From: Symbiodinium natans
Taxonomy: Eukaryota > Sar > Dinophyceae > Suessiales > Symbiodiniaceae
Direction of reading: 5' to 3'
DNA: 32,823 nt
Assembly (NCBI GenBank): GCA_905221605.1
Contig: CAJNDS010000283.1
Coordinates: forward strand, 145,342 to 178,164
Part shown: positions 30,101-32,823 of the stretch, in pieces
How positions within the stretch are numbered: the first letter of the stretch is position 1
Layout: the number at the start of each line of letters is the position of its first letter
Program-made: the position numbers and the translations under genes
Notes under the pieces: model-generated
What the model was told of the DNA's origin: nothing
Databases searched by the model: none
What the model saw: the letters and a program-made list of their open reading frames with translations, nothing else

Positions 30101-32823
30101 AGGGTATTCCCGTGAAAAAGCCGTGGTGTGTTGCCACTACCCTTCAAACAGTGTACAATCGTCTCAACGACAAGAAGTGCACTCGTAGCCACGAGCATGC
30201 TAAATGCCTGAAGGAATCAGAAAATTACAGTAAACCTCTTGCACGAGCTATTCACAAAGCCTTTAAGGAAGTGAACTCCTCTGCAGCGGCTAGATCAAGC
30301 TCCCCTGTAGTCCCAGCGTGCCCAGCCATCATCACCTCGCCGACCATGACCGAGTTTCTGACTGACGAGGAACGCCAGCAGCGTGTCGCGGAGTTCAAGC
30401 AAGCGCTAGTGGACCCCGACCGCCTGGCTGACGCCATGGCTGGCATCCTTCTTCCACCGAGTTTCAGTGACCTGGCGGAAGCTGTGGTTGAGCCACAGGA
30501 TGATGATGCCGACGACGACTTATTTCTCGGCACAATTCCCATCTACCGCTGGCGGGAGCTGCGTGAAGAGGACCCTTCGTCCCATTGGACGGTGCTTTAC
30601 GAGCGATTCTATCGCAAGCACGGAGTCCGTGTGTTTTCGGAGACCGAGATTGATGCCTCCGTGCTTCGTGACTCCACCCTGGGGGGTTGGATACAGATCC
30701 TTTACCGACATGCACAGGATCTGGCCACCCTGGCGTTTGGACCGAAGGCGGGCGGTGCAATCGATTCCACTAAGCACTATGACATTTGCCGCAGAATTGC
30801 CAAGCTTAGCGTAGGCGCTTCCGACTTCCAGTATTTTGCGAAGACTTCGAGTCTTGTCGAGAAGCTCTTTACTCCTGCCCTTCAGCGCATTTCGCTCCCT
30901 CCGGAAGAGAGGCGACGGTTCTTGATCGTCGGAGACTCTTCCCTTGCGTTGTGCCATTACACGGGGCGGAAGCCTACGCGCCGCATGACCATTGAGCCGC
31001 TCATGCAGGACGTTTTCAGGAACATTCCAGAAGTGGAGAGCCTAATCTACTCAATGAAGTGGGGGTATCACCTCGACCAGCTCATCGATGAGGCGCTCAA
31101 GCACCTTAACGAGGCGAGGGATCACCGCCCGGAAGGGGCGGCTACCCACATCATTTTTGGATGGTCAGGAAACGATGTATGGGGCCAACACGGCTATCAT
31201 GGCTACACTTGGCATCTTCAGAGCAAGTTCACAAAGCGAACAGCCGAGGAGCTCGAGCAGATTGACACTTGGCCTGCAAAGCAGAAGCTTCGTGTTGATC
31301 GGGCGTGTGAGAGAGCGTGCAAGCTCCTCCACCGGACTGACGTCTCGGGTGTGTCTTTCTTGATGGGCAGCCATCACTCCTGTTTCTTCCCGGTCGGGGA
31401 GCTCTATGACAGGTGCATGAAGAATCACGCCCGAGATCTGATGAGCGGAGGATGCACCATCATTGACCCTGTGGAGCTCTATGAGCAGACCAGCAGGCCT
31501 GATGGCTTCCACGCTGACGCGTCGGATCAAAATCTGCAGAGCACCCTTAGGTGGCACGCGGCGATGCTCCGCGGCATTCTCACAGATTACCGCCTTCTCG
31601 CTGTTGAACAGCAACTCATCGCAAACCAAAGAGAGGCCGTTTTTCATGCACACTTTGTGTTGAACAAGCCCGAACCGTTCCTCACCGTGCCCCCCGCGTC
31701 CGGGAGAATCCTTTCCAAGATTGTTGATTCACCGGACCCACCTCTGGCGAGGGAGGCAGAAGAGGAGATTGTGTTGGCCGGCCCACTCCTGGCGGAGGCG
31801 GAGTACGAAGTCGTCAACGATGACTCGGCTCAGAGCTGCAATCCGCAGCCCATCACTGAGTTCGACTTTGCCAGGAATGACACCAGGCCCGGCGCAGGCT
31901 GTGTCCTCGCGATTGAAGACGGCGACCCGATCAATGTTGTCGCTGAGGAACACCTTGTCATGGCCAACCATGCGGCAGAGGGTATCACGCAGGAGGAACT
32001 CACCGCGGTCGCGGCTGAAGAGGAAATTACCCTCCTTAGCCAATTCGTGGAGCAGGATGATGATCCCTATGAGAATGCCGACACCTACTCCTTGAAGAAA
32101 GCTGAGGTGGTCGCGCCCCCTTCTCCCGTGGTCGTCATCGACGACCCCGACGCCCCTCAGCCGAGCGAGGCCGTTGCGCAGGCACCCCTTGTTCCAAGGG
32201 CAAAGCCGAGGCCTCCCACGCTGCCGCGTTGGGTTACCGCTGATCAGCTCCCTGATTTGCCGGATGATTACCGTTTCCTCACGGAGAACGCCCGGGTCTG
32301 CTTGTCGAAGAAGATGTCTTTTCTCGCCCGGGGATTCGCCAATCGGCGAGCGCCAGAAATGGCGGTCCACATCTCAGCCAGGGACAATTCTATTGAATGG
32401 TCCGAATTTTTCGAGAAGTTGGGAATGATGTGGAGAGGCCTTCGTGTGGAGCACGTGGTGGACGTCCTCAAATCCACTCACGACAAAGTGCGGTTCGAAG
32501 TCAAGGTTGTCATTAAACCCGACAGGGAGGTCCAACTGCGTGCCTTTAGAGCGATTCAGGGGCATGACGGCATACTCCTCTCGGAAGAGACGGACGTGAT
32601 GGCACTGAACACCCACTCATACCATCTGTCCTCTCTTTGGCAACCCAATTTGGCAAATAGGCCCAGGGTGGGAACCACTGGTTACATCAGCGAGGCCTTC
32701 GAAAGCATGCCAAAGTTGGCTTACCACGGCACGTATCGTTGCTATCTGCACTCCATTGTTCGAGATGGTCTCATCCCGGGAGGGGTTGCTGCAGATGGAA
32801 GTGCCAGCCGTTACTTCGTGATG
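23899..32823 (+). CDS. pol: Pol polyprotein: protease end, 2OG-like, integrase, RT, RNase H, MTase-like, SGNH-like, KptA-like (3' partial)
   Basis: 2,975 stop-free codons in frame 1, open at the window end. The first ATG after the UGA is 24022, but the protease reading begins before it, so translation presumably arrives from upstream. Domain order and key positions: rest of protease to ~24140; 2OG-Fe(II)-like 24361-24800; integrase 25260-26040; reverse transcriptase 27160-27770 with YVDD at 27610; RNase H 28580-29550 with an insertion; methyltransferase-like 29632-30280; SGNH-like 30910-31600; KptA-like 32220-end. Linkers at 24885-25260 and 31660-32220 are acidic/Pro-rich and probably unstructured. 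The stretch 26060-27150 is unrecognised. The C-terminal third (after ~30290) looks richer in GC at third codon positions than the retroviral core, which may mark later capture. No introns are evident. Confidence 0.88.
24361..24800 (+). other. 2-oxoglutarate/Fe(II) dioxygenase-like domain
   Basis: The double-stranded beta-helix signature of this superfamily is present in order: His-x-Asp at 24529-24537 (MHKDVNN), a Gly-Gly-x-Leu-Trp strand at 24565-24579 (GGELWIHD), and a distal metal-ligand His at 24709-24711 in FDPKTVHCVTPW. Nine residues after that His is Arg 24736-24738 in ERWSITGY, placed to bind 2-oxoglutarate. Related enzymes hydroxylate proteins or oxidise thymine or 5-methylcytosine (JBP/TET). 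Dinoflagellate DNA is known for 5-hydroxymethyluracil, so a DNA-base substrate is tempting but is only inference. The domain sits between protease and integrase, an unusual place for cargo. Confidence 0.65.
25260..26040 (+). other. Integrase (zinc-binding, DDE core, C-terminal part)
   Basis: An HHCC-like zinc-binding end is visible: HLMTHLPKNPFCDVCQ, with Cys-x2-Cys from 25321. The catalytic core has Asp at 25423-25425 (ITADH), Asp at 25609-25611 (FYSDQAKE) and Glu at 25702-25704 (NAIAERAVR). The second Asp and the Glu are 30 residues apart, a little shorter than the usual ~35. A C-terminal copia-type segment follows at ~25890-26030 (FGCRIDYW ... PGVFVGYH). The enzyme inserts the cDNA into the host chromosome. 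All catalytic residues are present. Confidence 0.88.
26060..27150 (+). other. Unrecognised stretch between integrase and reverse transcriptase
   Basis: About 360 residues with no motif I can assign. The first part (to ~26540) is Glu/Ala/Pro/Ser-rich and probably flexible. A compact, Trp- and charge-rich part follows at ~26565-26840 (WTIRGDKLIRFHYSPRRELF, then a DEW segment), which could be a small folded domain. The last part is a charged helical stretch rich in Lys and Trp that leads into the reverse transcriptase. Confidence 0.5.
27160..27770 (+). other. Reverse transcriptase domain
   Basis: RVT_2-type (copia) polymerase. FKGRTVFQGNNV corresponds to the KARLVARG region of copia. The motif A Asp is at 27340-27342 in EQGDGKQAYTQ. 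The thumb-proximal motif LALYGHPDSGGFWEQH lies at ~27460-27510, and the catalytic YVDD box at 27610-27621 (AVYVDDFKMAGP). Both catalytic Asp positions are intact. It copies the element RNA into DNA. The connection region runs to about 28570 with YDMSSFLQQ and LLFAARMARYDLLRAV segments. Confidence 0.92.
28580..29550 (+). other. RNase H domain with ~150-residue internal insertion
   Basis: Catalytic positions are present: Asp at 28609-28611 in FADSDHAG, Glu in the STEAE box (28741-28749), Asp at 29320-29322 in LEDNQATI, and HSDKTQRINL at 29374 onward. In ordinary copia elements STEAE and EDNQA are only some 20-35 residues apart. Here a segment at ~28831-29280 lies between them, charged at its end (YRRSEYRRHAEAEAILQ). 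The domain removes the RNA strand during reverse transcription and is followed by the usual copia ending ADILTKPF at ~29475. Confidence 0.85.
29632..30280 (+). other. Methyltransferase-like (Rossmann) domain downstream of RNase H
   Basis: A ~215-residue domain begins KRVIIEVCCSDDSIIG, like the first strand and Gly loop of an S-adenosylmethionine-binding fold. It continues with VRVTESMDL, where an acidic residue ends the second strand. WVSLPCTGGSQW follows at 29818-29850; its Pro-Cys lies where C5-cytosine methyltransferases carry the Pro-Cys nucleophile. CVEWPRDCEYW may match the Glu-containing motif VI. Cytosine methyltransferases captured by dinoflagellate retrotransposons have been reported, but this domain is diverged and I do not see the full motif set. 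Activity is unproven; a non-enzymatic relic is possible. Confidence 0.5.
30281..30909 (+). other. Unrecognised helical linker before the SGNH-like domain
   Basis: About 210 residues. A Ser/Pro-rich break is followed by an in-frame Met in good initiation context (ACCATGACC, ATG 30346), then an acidic helical segment, an Asp-rich run at ~30500 and a Trp/Arg-rich helical region ending at PPEERR. No family recognised. The change in character after ~30290 makes this a candidate junction between the retroelement core and a captured module. Confidence 0.45.
30910..31600 (+). other. SGNH/GDSL-hydrolase-like domain
   Basis: The block residues appear in order and spacing: Gly-Asp-Ser at 30931-30939 (FLIVGDSSLAL, nucleophile Ser), Gly-Asn-Asp at 31168-31176 (FGWSGNDVWG, oxyanion Asn), and Asp-x-x-His at 31501-31512 (RPDGFHAD), the catalytic Asp/His pair. 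FLMGSHHSCFFP is the strand before the last block. Family members are esterases or lipases acting on lipids, acylated sugars or other esters; the substrate here is unknown. The domain is in frame with the pol ORF. All three canonical blocks being kept suggests selection for activity. Confidence 0.65.
31660..32219 (+). other. Acidic Pro/Ala-rich linker between SGNH-like and KptA-like domains
   Basis: About 185 residues with many Glu, Asp, Ala, Val and Pro (VVVIDDPDAPQPSEAVAQAP). Low complexity towards its end; probably disordered. Reads as a spacer between folded domains. Confidence 0.5.
32220..32823 (+). other. KptA/Tpt1-like RNA 2'-phosphotransferase domain (truncated by window end)
   Basis: CLSKKMSFLARG (32299-32334) matches the family's N-terminal LSKxLSxLLRH box, followed by a winged-helix-like stretch with VDVLKSTHDKVRFEV. 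The second box is FRAIQGHDG at 32545-32571, equivalent to RAxQGHS. The third is LAYHGTYRCYLHSIVRDGL at 32716-32772, equivalent to YHGTxxxxxxSIxxxGL in the NAD-binding ADP-ribosyltransferase-like lobe. Known members remove the internal 2'-phosphate left by tRNA ligation, using NAD. The window ends before the last family box. One oddity: the conserved Arg-His pair reads Arg-Gly (32329-32334), so activity may be altered if this alignment is right. Confidence 0.7.

Larger units (their letters stand above)
20700..32823 (+). mobile_element. Copia-like LTR retrotransposon with accessory enzyme domains (3' end outside window)
   Basis: A plus-strand element with Gag, protease, integrase, reverse transcriptase and RNase H in that order. 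Integrase before reverse transcriptase is the Ty1/copia arrangement. It begins at the edge of a TTTAGGG tract (20684-20699) and is still open at the last base, so the 3' LTR, polypurine tract and target-site duplication cannot be seen. Between protease and integrase, and after RNase H, sit four domains that ordinary copia elements lack: 2OG-dioxygenase-like, methyltransferase-like, SGNH-hydrolase-like and KptA/Tpt1-like. Three breaks interrupt what would be one frame of about 4,000 codons: 21806-21813, near 23030, and UGA at 23896. Everything downstream of 23899 is stop-free by codon-by-codon reading. Core assignment is firm; element borders are tentative. Confidence 0.9.

Noticed and set aside
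31729-32370. 213-residue antisense ORF under the SGNH-KptA linker
   Set aside because: No domain; explained as a shadow of GC-rich plus-strand coding sequence.

Overview
The window looks like nuclear DNA of a dinoflagellate (no species can be named). Three things point that way. Bases 1 to about 20,700 are saturated with TTTAGGG/CCCTAAA, the telomere heptamer of dinoflagellates and plants. The right third is a Ty1/copia-class retrotransposon with CCCH zinc fingers in Gag and the pol wording I associate with dinoflagellate copia elements (YVDDFKMAGP, SKKQTSTALSSTEAE). That retrotransposon also carries extra enzyme-like domains of kinds I associate with dinoflagellate polyproteins. Spliceosomal introns, rRNA, tRNA genes and ordinary host genes were not recognised.

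Bases 1-20,699 are a non-coding mosaic. Dozens of short arrays of CCCTAAA or TTTAGGG, or of derived 7-9 bp variants (TTTTAGGG, AAAGGGTG, CCCTGAAA, CCCTGAA, TTATAGGGC), alternate in orientation around 60-900 bp stretches of unique sequence. Within these stretches I can see at least five families of about 80-125 bp terminal-inverted-repeat (MITE-like) elements, several in multiple copies, plus three diverged copies of a ~330 bp block, two 50-60 bp minisatellites, AT microsatellites and long C, G and A homopolymers. Short ORFs here are repeat artefacts.

Bases ~20,700-32,823 hold one plus-strand copia-like element that enters from a TTTAGGG tract and runs off the window. In order: a candidate ~101 bp 5' LTR with a primer-binding-like site; a coiled-coil Gag N-terminus (20848-21813); a Gag capsid-like/CCCH ORF (21806-23368); then one frame, open to the window end except for a single UGA at 23896. 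That frame encodes a second CCCH finger, a hydrophobic segment, an aspartic protease (DTGS), a 2OG-Fe(II)-dioxygenase-like domain, integrase, reverse transcriptase (YVDD), RNase H with a ~150-residue insertion, a methyltransferase-like Rossmann domain, an SGNH/GDSL-hydrolase-like domain and a KptA/Tpt1 RNA 2'-phosphotransferase-like domain cut by the window end.

The coding potential is about 4,000 codons, whereas typical copia polyproteins are about 1,300-1,500 residues. Core parts would package, cleave, integrate and copy the element. The four accessory domains would act on nucleic acids or other substrates in ways I can only infer. Three lesions or recoding sites (an overlap at 21806-21813, a frame change near 23030, a UGA at 23896) mean this is either a recently damaged copy, a copy with assembly errors, or one that uses recoding.
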